Origin: Bifidobacterium anseris
GTDB taxonomy: Bacteria; Actinomycetota; Actinomycetes; Actinomycetales; Bifidobacteriaceae
NCBI RefSeq assembly: GCF_002860345.1
Contig: NZ_NMYC01000001.1
Span: 310,001-374,000, forward strand
Direction of reading: 5' to 3'
DNA: 64,000 nt
Below the pieces are notes generated by a model. That model worked only from the letters and a program-made list of their open reading frames with translations. It did not search any database and was not told the DNA's origin. Below are positions 1 through 7,036 of this stretch, piece by piece. Numbering within the stretch: position 1 is the first letter of the stretch; each line of letters begins with the position of its first letter. Made by a program: the position numbers and the translations under genes.

Positions 1-1392
1 CGGCGGGTCGCCGAGCAGCACGTCGAGGATGAGGCGTTCGTAGGCCTCGGGGGAGGATTCGGTGAACGAACGGCCGTAGCTGAAGTCCATTGACACGTCA
101 CGCACCTCCATCGACGTGACGCCCGGCACCTTCGAGCCGAAGCGGATCGTGACGCCCTCGTAGGGCTGCACGCGGATGACGAGCGCGTTCTTGCCGAGCT
201 CCTGCGTCGCCGTCGATTCGAAAGGCAGGTGCGGGGCGCGCTTGAAGACGAGCGCAATCTCGGTGACGCGCCTGCCGAGGCGTTTGCCGGTGCGCAGGTA
301 GAAGGGGACGCCGGCCCAGCGGCGCGTGTCGATGTCGAGACGGATCGCTGCGTAGGTCTCGGTCGTCGAATCGGGGTCGATGCCCTTCTCCTCGAGGTAG
401 CCGCACACCGGCTCCGAACCCTGCCAGCCGGCCGAATACTGGCCGCGCGCGGTGTGGGCGGCCAGGTCGCGCGGCAGCCGCACGGCGGAGAGCACCTTCG
501 TCTTCTCGGCCATCAGGTCGCGCGCCGAGAACGAGACGGGCTCCTCCATCGCCGTGAGCGCCATCAGCTGCAGCAGATGGTTCTGGATGACGTCCCTCGC
601 CGCGCCGATGCCGTCGTAGTAGCCGGCACGTCCGGCCACACCGATGTCCTCGGCCATCGTGATCTGCACGTGGTCGACGTAGTTCGCGTTCCAGATCGGC
701 TCGTACATCGTGTTCGCAAACCGCAGCGCGAGCAGGTTCTGCACCGTCTCCTTGCCCAGATAGTGATCGATGCGGAACACCGAATCGGGGTCGAAGACCT
801 CGGAGATGACCTCGTCGAGCTGCTGGGCGCTAGCCAGATCGTGGCCGAAGGGCTTTTCGATGATGACGCGTCGCCACGCGTCCTCGCCGGACTTCGCCAG
901 ACCGCAGTTCGCCAGCTGGCGCGCCACGATTGGGAAGTCGCGCGGCGGCACCGACATGTAGAACGCGTGGTTACCGCGCGTGCCGCGGTCACGGTCGAGT
1001 TCGGCGACGGTGTCGCTCAGCCGGGCGAAGGCGTCCGGATCCTCGAAGGTGCCGCGCACGAAGCGGATGCCGCGGGCGAGCTGCTCCCAGGTCGCGTCGT
1101 TGAACTGTGTGCGGCAGTGCGCCTGCACGTTCTCCTTGACGAAGTCACGGAAATGGTCCTCGGTCCAGTCGCGCCGCGCGAAGCCGGTCAGGCCGAAGCT
1201 CGGCGGCAGCAGGCCGCGGTTTGCGAGGTCATAGATGGCCGGCAGCAGCTTCTTGCGCGACAGGTCGCCGGTCACGCCGAAGATCACGATGCTGCATGGT
1301 CCTGCGATGCGGGGAAGGCGCAGATCCATGGGATCCCTCAACGGGTTGACCCATTCGAGCGGCGCCGCCCCCTGTCCTGTTGTCTGTGTCAT
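1..1392 (-). CDS. zwf: Glucose-6-phosphate 1-dehydrogenase, C-terminus cut by window edge
   Basis: Oxidises glucose 6-phosphate to 6-phosphogluconolactone with NADP, the first step of the oxidative pentose phosphate route in the cytoplasm. Reading the minus strand gives 464 codons. The nucleotide-binding motif GVTGDLSRKKLLPA is near the N-terminus, followed by EKPFGHD and the substrate-binding signature RIDHYLGKE, then the C-terminal domain to ...LLGDPP, where the window ends. Family members are about 500 residues, so roughly the last 40-50 are missing from view. I place the start at the ATG at 1392 because an AGGATGG-like ribosome site sits 5 nt before it. Another in-frame ATG lies at 1401 but has AGG directly against it. 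Identification is secure; the start is less so. Confidence 0.95.
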   Translation of the reverse strand, partial: MTQTTGQGAAPLEWVNPLRDPMDLRLPRIAGPCSIVIFGVTGDLSRKKLLPAIYDLANRGLLPPSFGLTGFARRDWTEDHFRDFVKENVQAHCRTQFNDATWEQLARGIRFVRGTFEDPDAFARLSDTVAELDRDRGTRGNHAFYMSVPPRDFPIVARQLANCGLAKSGEDAWRRVIIEKPFGHDLASAQQLDEVISEVFDPDSVFRIDHYLGKETVQNLLALRFANTMYEPIWNANYVDHVQITMAEDIGVAGRAGYYDGIGAARDVIQNHLLQLMALTAMEEPVSFSARDLMAEKTKVLSAVRLPRDLAAHTARGQYSAGWQGSEPVCGYLEEKGIDPDSTTETYAAIRLDIDTRRWAGVPFYLRTGKRLGRRVTEIALVFKRAPHLPFESTATQELGKNALVIRVQPYEGVTIRFGSKVPGVTSMEVRDVSMDFSYGRSFTESSPEAYERLILDVLLGDPP

Positions 1393-1471
1393 GTCTGCCA
1401 TCCTAACGCCGGCCGCGTCCCTGTCCGCGCACCGGTGCCCGTTTTTCCACGCTCGGGGCAATGGATGTGGC

Positions 1472-1840
1472 CTATGCATCCGATCGCATGCGCGCCCTGA
1501 TGCGTGCGGCGATCGAACGGGCCGCGCCGGCCGCGGCTGGCCGCAGCGGGCAGCTTGCGCAGACGATCGAATCGGGGGAGGGTTCGCACACGCCGATTGA
1601 GCAGCCCGCCGTCAGTTCGACGACGTCGATCATGCCGCGCGTGCGCGCATGTTCGACGATCTGTTCGACGAAGTCGCGCGGCAGGCCGCGTTCGGCGGCG
1701 CAGCGCGCGACGCTTTTGCCGGTCTTGAGATCAGCGACGACGTCGGCGACGACATGCGTGCGCGCGCCCTGCTTGCGTCTGTCGTCCGCACGTCGCCGAT
1801 CGCGCGCGTCGGCGGCCCCGGTGCGCCTGAAGCCGCTCAC
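1472..1840 (-). CDS. Small cysteine-motif protein downstream of feoB (FeoC-like)
   Basis: 122-residue protein. Its GTG start overlaps the feoB stop codon (GTGA), so translation is probably coupled and the protein probably belongs to the ferrous iron transporter. Visible features are a basic N-terminal third, a short helical stretch around residues 50-70, then cysteines C80, C85, C94 and C97 (spacing x4, x8, x2), then a basic tail. FeoC proteins in enterobacteria are small winged-helix proteins with a four-cysteine cluster that affect FeoB stability or activity. The position and the four cysteines suggest an analogue here. Direct homology to FeoC is not shown by the sequence alone, so the name is an inference. 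Confidence 0.65.
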   Translation of the reverse strand: MSGFRRTGAADARDRRRADDRRKQGARTHVVADVVADLKTGKSVARCAAERGLPRDFVEQIVEHARTRGMIDVVELTAGCSIGVCEPSPDSIVCASCPLRPAAAGAARSIAARIRARMRSDA

Positions 1841-3900
1841 AGCAGCCACCTGAGCGTCTGGAACGCGACGACGGCGAGGATGTAGGCGACGACGAGGCCG
1901 AGTCCGATCGACTGCATCGCGATGCGCGTCGAATACTGCCGTCTGAGTTCGGCGACCGTCGCCAGGCACGGCGTGTACGCGAGCGTGAACAGCATGAACG
2001 CAATCGCGGCGGCGCGCCCGTGGCCGTGCGAGCTTTCGTCGAAGGAGGCGCGCATCGCGGCGCCAAGCGAGCCTTCGCCCTGCTGCTGCTCGTCCTCGTC
2101 GCCGGTGTCGATGTTGTAGGACTGCGCCATCGACGCGACGACGACCTCCTTGGCGACGAATCCGGTCATCAGCGCCGCCGAGGCATGCCAGTCGTCGAAG
2201 CCGGCGGGTGCGAAGACCGGGGCGACGCGGTCGGCGACGACGCCGTAGACGGAATCATGCACGTCATCGACCTTCGCGAAGGAGCCGGCCGTGGCCGTCG
2301 CCGGGATCGCCTGCAGCAGCCACATGACGACGAGCATCGAGACGATGATCGAGCTCGCGCCGCGCACGAACCCCCACAGCCGCATGAGCACGCCGCGCGC
2401 GAGCGTCACGAGGCGCGGCACCTGATAGGGCGGCAGGCTCATCGCGAAGGGTTCGGAACGCATGTCGGCGAAACGCACGCGCCGCAGCAGGACGCCGACG
2501 AGCAGGATGAGCACGATCGAGCACACGTACATCAGAAAGACGACGAGACCGGCCTGCTCGCGGAAGAACGCGTAGGCGAGCACAAGGTAGACGCTCAGGC
2601 GCGCCGTGCAGCTCGAGAACGGCACGAGCATGCCGACGAGGACGCGTTGACGCGAATCAGGCAGCGTGCGCGTGGCGGCGAGCGCCGGCAGGTTGCAGCC
2701 GAAGCCGATGACGATCGGCAGGAATGCGCGGCCGTCGAGGCCCATGCAGCGCATCGTGCGGTCCATGACGAAGGCGGCGCGCGCGAGGTATCCGGAATCC
2801 TCGAGCAAGCTCAGCAGGATGAACATGATGCCCATCGGCGGAATGAACGTGCCGATCGTGACGATGCCGTCGACGATGCCGTCGACGACGAGCGAATGGA
2901 ACCACGAATCGGCGGCGCCGGGGCCGAAGAGCGCGAAGAGCCAGTCGACGCCGGAGACGAGCCAGCCGCGCACGGTGCCGTCGATCCAGTCCTGCGCGGG
3001 GCCGGCGAGCGTCGTCGTCGCCTCGAACACGCCGAGCATGAGCAGCAGGAAGGCGACAACGCCGAACACCGGGTTGAGCAGCACGCGGTCGATGCGGTCG
3101 GAGACGGTGACGCGATCGCGCGCATGCATGTCGAGCTGTGCGAGCACGTCGGCGGCCCAGTCGAAGCGCGCATCAGCGCCGCCCTCGACCCAGTCGCGCA
3201 CGTCGACGTCGCCGACATGCACCTGCGTCAGGCCGTGCGGCATCGGCGTGCCGGACAGATGCACGCCGACGGCGTCCATCAGCGCCGCCGCGCCGGCGCC
3301 GGTGCGTCCGTTGACCTCGACGACCGGCACGCCGTCGAGCGCGCGCGACAGCTGGGCCGGGTCGACGCGCGCGCCCTGCCGGGCGGCGAGATCGTTCATC
3401 GTCAGCGCGACGACGGTCGGGTGCCCCAGTTCGAGGACCGTGGCGAGGAAGTAGAGCGCGCGCGAGATGTTCGTCGCGTCGACGACGGTGACGACCATGT
3501 CCGGCTCGCCGTCGCCGCCCAGTCCCATGACCGCCTTCGCAGCAACCTCCTCGTCCGGCGAGAGCGGCAGCAGCGAATAGGTGCCCGGCGTGTCGATGAG
3601 GTCCCAGCGCGCGCCGTCGTGCGTGTAGACACCCTCTTCGAGCAGCACCGTCGTGCCGGGCGCGTTCATGACGCGCGTCTTCGCGCCGAGGATCGCGTTG
3701 AACAACGACGACTTGCCGACGTTCGGGTTGCCAATGAAGACGATGCGCGGCATGCCGTCGTGCGCCACGCGCCGGCCGCCGACGTCGCAGCAGGGGCGTG
3801 CGCTGTGCGAAGATGCGCCGTCCGCGTCGCCTTTGTCGTGGTGGCGCGGGGGCAGCAGCGCGGCCAGTCCGCGCCGATGGTCGTGACGGTCTGTGTTCAT
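1837..3900 (-). CDS. feoB: Ferrous iron transporter FeoB
   Basis: 687-residue inner-membrane Fe(II) transporter with an N-terminal GTPase domain. After a 50-residue histidine-rich, cysteine-containing N-terminal extension come the G1 loop GNPNVGKS (residues 57-64) and the G3 motif DTPG (103-106). The G4 region reads LTMNDLAAR, which differs from the usual NxxD. The C-terminal half has about eight hydrophobic segments with the family's GFGCNLPALAATRT and FSSCTARL stretches. The ATG at 3900 is chosen because an AAGGA ribosome site lies about 6 nt upstream. The open frame continues further upstream but without a better start. The gene lies 158 nt after feoA and overlaps the small cysteine protein. 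Confidence 0.95.
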   Translation of the reverse strand: MNTDRHDHRRGLAALLPPRHHDKGDADGASSHSARPCCDVGGRRVAHDGMPRIVFIGNPNVGKSSLFNAILGAKTRVMNAPGTTVLLEEGVYTHDGARWDLIDTPGTYSLLPLSPDEEVAAKAVMGLGGDGEPDMVVTVVDATNISRALYFLATVLELGHPTVVALTMNDLAARQGARVDPAQLSRALDGVPVVEVNGRTGAGAAALMDAVGVHLSGTPMPHGLTQVHVGDVDVRDWVEGGADARFDWAADVLAQLDMHARDRVTVSDRIDRVLLNPVFGVVAFLLLMLGVFEATTTLAGPAQDWIDGTVRGWLVSGVDWLFALFGPGAADSWFHSLVVDGIVDGIVTIGTFIPPMGIMFILLSLLEDSGYLARAAFVMDRTMRCMGLDGRAFLPIVIGFGCNLPALAATRTLPDSRQRVLVGMLVPFSSCTARLSVYLVLAYAFFREQAGLVVFLMYVCSIVLILLVGVLLRRVRFADMRSEPFAMSLPPYQVPRLVTLARGVLMRLWGFVRGASSIIVSMLVVMWLLQAIPATATAGSFAKVDDVHDSVYGVVADRVAPVFAPAGFDDWHASAALMTGFVAKEVVVASMAQSYNIDTGDEDEQQQGEGSLGAAMRASFDESSHGHGRAAAIAFMLFTLAYTPCLATVAELRRQYSTRIAMQSIGLGLVVAYILAVVAFQTLRWLL

Positions 3901-4058
3901 GATCGGTCCTTGGCAGTGGAGGGGAAGGGAAGCGGGCATCGGGGGAGACATCGATGGATGAATCAGTGGATAAATCGATGTCGATGAACAAGATGAATGT
4001 TCGGGCATCGGTGAGGCAAACGATGGCGAACGCGGAACAAGGAAGCGGCCCGCGCGCG
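3901..4058 (-). other. feoA-feoB intergenic spacer
   Basis: 158 nt between the feoA stop and the feoB start. I see no gene. On the minus strand the feoB ribosome site (AAGGA) is at the low-coordinate end. The middle carries several copies of ATCGAT-type hexamers (around 3950-3985) that could form local structure. This is longer than a typical intra-operon gap, so a second promoter or RNA element is possible but not shown. Confidence 0.4.
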
Positions 4059-4349
4059 TCAATCGGCCGCGGGCGTGACGGCGATGAGCGAGGCGGTGCG
4101 TCCGTCGAGCGCGATGCGTTCGGTGCCCTTCGCGACGACGCGGCCGCCGAAGCTCGCGCGCTGCACGACGCGGATGACGGTGCCGGCGCGCAGCCCGAGC
4201 TCGAGCATGCGGAAACGGTGGCGTTCATCGACGCCGATAGCCGTGATCGCCATGTCCGCGTCCATCGGGCAGTTCTCGACGGTCAGGCTGGTGTCGGCCG
4301 GTTCCGTGGCGGCCGACTTCTTGGAGGTCGGTGGGGAAGAGGTGTCCAT
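4059..4349 (-). CDS. feoA: Ferrous iron transport protein FeoA
   Basis: 96-residue cytoplasmic SH3-like protein that assists FeoB. The core (about residues 28-92) shows the family pattern ITAIGVDERHRFRMLELGLRAGT followed by beta-strand-rich sequence ending IALDGRTASLIAV. The first 25 residues are a Ser/Thr/Pro-rich extension. It is the first gene of the iron operon feoA-feoB-small Cys protein. A good promoter lies immediately upstream (-35 TTGACT and -10 TAACAA, 4359-4386). The -10 box ends 9 nt before the ATG and no Shine-Dalgarno is visible, so the message may be nearly leaderless. Confidence 0.9.
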   Translation of the reverse strand: MDTSSPPTSKKSAATEPADTSLTVENCPMDADMAITAIGVDERHRFRMLELGLRAGTVIRVVQRASFGGRVVAKGTERIALDGRTASLIAVTPAAD

Positions 4350-4358
4350 ATCCGCACA

Positions 4359-4386
4359 TTGTTATGGCGATCGTGGGGAAAGTCAA
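4359..4386 (-). promoter_or_regulatory. Promoter of feoA
   Basis: On the minus strand TTGACT (4386-4381) is followed after 16 nt by TAACAA (4364-4359). The surrounding 60 nt are markedly AT-rich for this genome. No clear iron-regulator dyad was recognised. The feoA ATG begins 9 nt after the -10. Confidence 0.6.
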
Positions 4387-4452
4387 TAGTTTTCTGGCAA
4401 AAAAGGCGGCAGAAGGATGAAAGAAGGACGAAAAACACCCACGAAACACGTT

Positions 4453-4491
4453 GAGGGACCCGCATGGCGGCGACGGTCATGCGGGCCCCTC
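4453..4491 (-). terminator. Terminator of aspA
   Basis: Inverted repeat of about 13 bp (gagggacccgcatg / catgcgggcccctc). On the minus strand it is followed by a T-rich stretch containing TGTTTTT. It lies directly after the aspA stop. Confidence 0.7.
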
Positions 4492-4527
4492 GCAGACAGC
4501 AACACAGTCGGAGCGGGACGGATGGCG

Positions 4528-6018
4528 TCAGCGCTCGCCGGACGTGCGGCAGGTCTGCCCGAGGCCGCGGCTGAGCGCGACGACGTCGAGCAGACGGTCG
4601 ATCTCGCCGTCCGGCAGGTCGGTGTGCTCCCTGGCCGCCTCACGCACCGTGATGCCCTCGGCCATCGCGTCCTTCGCGAGCCCCATCGCACGCTCGTAGC
4701 CGACCGCGTCGTTGAGCGCCGCCGCGATCGACGGCGACTGCTCGGCGTGCAGACGTCCGCGTTCGACGTTGACGCGGATGCCGTCGACGCATTTCGTGCG
4801 GAACATGTCCATCGCGTTGATCGCGAGCGTCATGCCGGTGAGGATCTCGTGGATGATCACCGGATCGAAGGCGTTGAGCTGCAGCTGGCCTTCGGCGGCC
4901 GCCCAGTTGACGGTCACATCCATGCCGAAGATGACGAAGCAGCACTGGTCGACGCATTCGGGGATGACCGGGTTCACCTTGCCCGGCATGATCGACGAAC
5001 CCGCCTGACGCGCCGGCACCTTGAGGTCCTCGAAGCCGCAGCGCGGGCCCGAGTTGAGCAGCCGCAGGTCGTCGGCGGCCTTCTTCAGATGAATCGCGAG
5101 GTTCTTCAGACAGGCGCTCGCGGCGATGTAGGCGCTCATGTCGGTGACCGAGGCGACCGGATCGGTCGCGGCGTGCACCGGCAGTCCGGTCAGCCGTGCG
5201 AGCGTACGCGTCGCCCGTTCGCGGAAACGCAGGTCCGCGCACACGCCGGTGCCGATCGCCGTCGCGCCGAGGTTGAGGTCGCACAGCTGGTCGACGAGCG
5301 CATCCATCGCCTGCAGGTCGAACTTGAGGAACGACGCCCAGGCGTGGAACTCCTGGCCGAAGGTCATCGGGACGGCGTCCTGCAGCTGCGTGCGTCCGAT
5401 CGTCACATCGTCGGCGTGGCGGTCGGCCAGCGCGTGGAACGCGTCGCGCAGGCGCCGCGCGGCGGCGGCGAGCGGCGTCAGGCCGCCGCAGATCGCGAGC
5501 TTGCAGGCGGCCGGGTAGGTGTCGTTCGTCGACTGCGAACGGTTGACGTCGTCGTTGGGATGGATGTACGCGTAGTCGCCGCGCGGACGCCCGCAGATCT
5601 CGAGCGCGCGGTTGGCGATGACCTCGTTCATGTTCATGTTCAGGCTCGTGCCGGCGCCGCCCTGCAGCACGTCGACGGGGAACTGGTCGGCGAGTGCGCC
5701 GTCCTCGATCTCCTCGCAGGCCTGTTCGATCGCCTTCGCCTTGCGCGCGTCGAGCAGCCCGAGCTCCGCGTTCGCGATCGCGCAGGCGCGCTTGACGATG
5801 GCGTAGGCGCGGATGAGCGCTTCGTGCGCGGAGTCGGGGATGCCGCTGACCGTGAAGTTCTCGAGCGCGCGCTGCGTGTGGATGCCCCAGTACACGCCTT
5901 CGGGCACTTTGAGCTCGCCGATGCAGTCGTGCTCGACGCGCGTCGGCACCTCCCGCGCGGCCGTCGCACCCATGTCCTTGCCGGCTCCGTCGTTGGCTTC
6001 GTCCCGTCGTCCGCCCAT
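4528..6018 (-). CDS. aspA: Aspartate ammonia-lyase
   Basis: 496-residue enzyme of the fumarase/aspartase superfamily that interconverts L-aspartate with fumarate and ammonia. It carries the TSLNMNMNEVIANRA region, the N-terminal HPNDDVNRSQSTND block and the superfamily signature GSSIMPGKVNP (residues 340-350) that forms the flexible catalytic loop. This pattern favours aspartase over fumarase; a fumarase assignment is the main alternative. The N-terminus has an extra ~30 residues compared with the enteric enzyme. The ATG at 6018 has an AAGGAG site 8 nt upstream. The gene appears monocistronic, with its own promoter and terminator. Confidence 0.9.
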   Translation of the reverse strand: MGGRRDEANDGAGKDMGATAAREVPTRVEHDCIGELKVPEGVYWGIHTQRALENFTVSGIPDSAHEALIRAYAIVKRACAIANAELGLLDARKAKAIEQACEEIEDGALADQFPVDVLQGGAGTSLNMNMNEVIANRALEICGRPRGDYAYIHPNDDVNRSQSTNDTYPAACKLAICGGLTPLAAAARRLRDAFHALADRHADDVTIGRTQLQDAVPMTFGQEFHAWASFLKFDLQAMDALVDQLCDLNLGATAIGTGVCADLRFRERATRTLARLTGLPVHAATDPVASVTDMSAYIAASACLKNLAIHLKKAADDLRLLNSGPRCGFEDLKVPARQAGSSIMPGKVNPVIPECVDQCCFVIFGMDVTVNWAAAEGQLQLNAFDPVIIHEILTGMTLAINAMDMFRTKCVDGIRVNVERGRLHAEQSPSIAAALNDAVGYERAMGLAKDAMAEGITVREAAREHTDLPDGEIDRLLDVVALSRGLGQTCRTSGER

Positions 6019-6055
6019 CGTCCGCGCTCCTTACGTCGTCTTTTTACGGCCATCC

Positions 6056-6085
6056 ATTCTAGATTCGCGCATGTGGACGCGCCAA
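6056..6085 (-). promoter_or_regulatory. Promoter of aspA
   Basis: Minus strand TTGGCG (6085-6080), 18-nt spacer, TAGAAT (6061-6056), then about 37 nt to the ATG with AAGGAG in the leader. Good match to a housekeeping promoter. Confidence 0.55.
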
Positions 6086-6148
6086 GGACGATATTGCTTA
6101 CAGCCGATTGCCCGCGCGTCGCAACATGCGCGCGCTTCAATGGGGGCT

Positions 6149-6613
6149 ATGGACAACTTTGAGACCAATCAGAACGTGCATTTCACCTCATCCAAGCCGA
6201 TTTACGACTTCTACGTGGCCGGACCCTACGAGACGGCCGAGCAGGTCGAGAGCATGGAGCGCCTCGAGCGCGTGCTCAAGAGCCGCGGCAAGAACCTGTA
6301 TCTGCCGCGCTTCGCGATGGATGTCAACGTCGACGGCCCGCAGGCCGTCTTCGAGGACCGCATCCGCGCGATCGGCAACTGCGCTGCGCTCATCGCGAAC
6401 TTCGATGACAAGGACCCGGGCACGATCTTCGCGATGGGATACGCTTACGCGCTCGGCAAGCCGGTGTACGCGTACTGCGAGGGCATCCTGCCGAACGCCC
6501 GCATCAGCCTGATGGTCGACCAGGCGGCCACCGCCGTGCTCGACGGCCCCGCCGATCTCGAGAGTCTGCTCGATTCGGGCCGCGTCAAGCCGCTCAAGCT
6601 CGACCAGTGCTGA
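6149..6613 (+). CDS. Nucleoside 2-deoxyribosyltransferase-family protein lacking the usual nucleophile
   Basis: 154 residues. The fold is recognisable from FYVAGPY (residues 21-27), the RIRAIGNCAALIANFDDKDPGT block and GYAYALGKPVYAY (97-109), all typical of the nucleoside 2-deoxyribosyltransferase family. In characterised members the segment before GYA reads xELGYA, with Glu as nucleophile. Here it reads FAMGYA, so Ala95 occupies that position. The protein may therefore act as a nucleotide-sugar hydrolase by another residue, a binder, or be inactive. The start is uncertain: ATG 6149 (with GGGGG very close) or the in-frame ATG 6140. It is divergent from aspA. Fold assignment is good; the substrate is unknown. 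Confidence 0.75.
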   Translation: MDNFETNQNVHFTSSKPIYDFYVAGPYETAEQVESMERLERVLKSRGKNLYLPRFAMDVNVDGPQAVFEDRIRAIGNCAALIANFDDKDPGTIFAMGYAYALGKPVYAYCEGILPNARISLMVDQAATAVLDGPADLESLLDSGRVKPLKLDQC

Positions 6614-6671
6614 GATAGCCGCTGAGATATTCCGGGCCGGTCCGCGCCGTCCCGGAATATCATCGTGTGCG

Positions 6672-6867
6672 ATGACGAACAAGGACGACGCCCCCACGCT
6701 ATGAGCCGCCGTGCGCCGATGTGATCGAGCGCGCCCAGACGGCGCGCGGCGACGCCGACCTCATCCTGTACATGGAGCACGGCGACATCATCGAGCACGG
6801 CACGCACGACGAGCTGCTTGCCCAGGGCGGCGCCTACGCGCGTCTCTACGAGTCGCAGTTCGCGTGA
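6672..6867 (+). pseudogene. Remnant of an ABC-exporter ATPase gene with internal deletion
   Basis: The frame ending at 6867 encodes about 48 residues (from GTG 6721) that read as the last part of an ABC exporter: a D-loop-distal stretch [22 protein letters not shown], then [13 protein letters not shown] and stop. This matches the usual C-terminus after the H-loop. The Walker and signature motifs are absent. Just upstream, ATG 6672 opens a ten-codon frame ([10 protein letters not shown]) that looks like a gene start and ends in a stop. The simplest reading is that an internal deletion joined the first few codons to the 3' end of the same gene, but only the 3' part is certain. Confidence 0.7.
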
Positions 6868-6969
6868 GGATGATGATGTCAGTGTGGTCGGTGAGTTCAT
6901 CCATGAGCGAAATCTGACCATATACTGAAACGCCGAAGATGTCGTAATCCACGGTCCCTACTGTGTTGC

Positions 6970-7002
6970 CCGCGCCGGCCGTCCCACGGACGGGCCGGCG
7001 CA
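6970..7002 (+). other. Hairpin in the leader of cstA
   Basis: A GC-rich imperfect inverted repeat (gccggccgtcc / ggacgggccggc with one bulge) sits 35-65 nt before the cstA ATG. No U-tract follows, so it is more likely a leader structure than a terminator. Confidence 0.4.
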
Positions 7003-7036
7003 CATTATGAGAGAGGCATCCCAAGAAGGAGACACG

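Noticed and set aside
229-1500. Long open frame on plus opposite zwf
   Set aside because: It is the mirror of the zwf coding strand in GC-rich DNA; no protein family is recognisable and zwf motifs are clear on minus.
2020-3987. 655-codon open frame on plus opposite feoB
   Set aside because: Composition is Arg/Asp/His/Glu-rich typical of antisense reading of a GC-rich gene; feoB is certain on minus.
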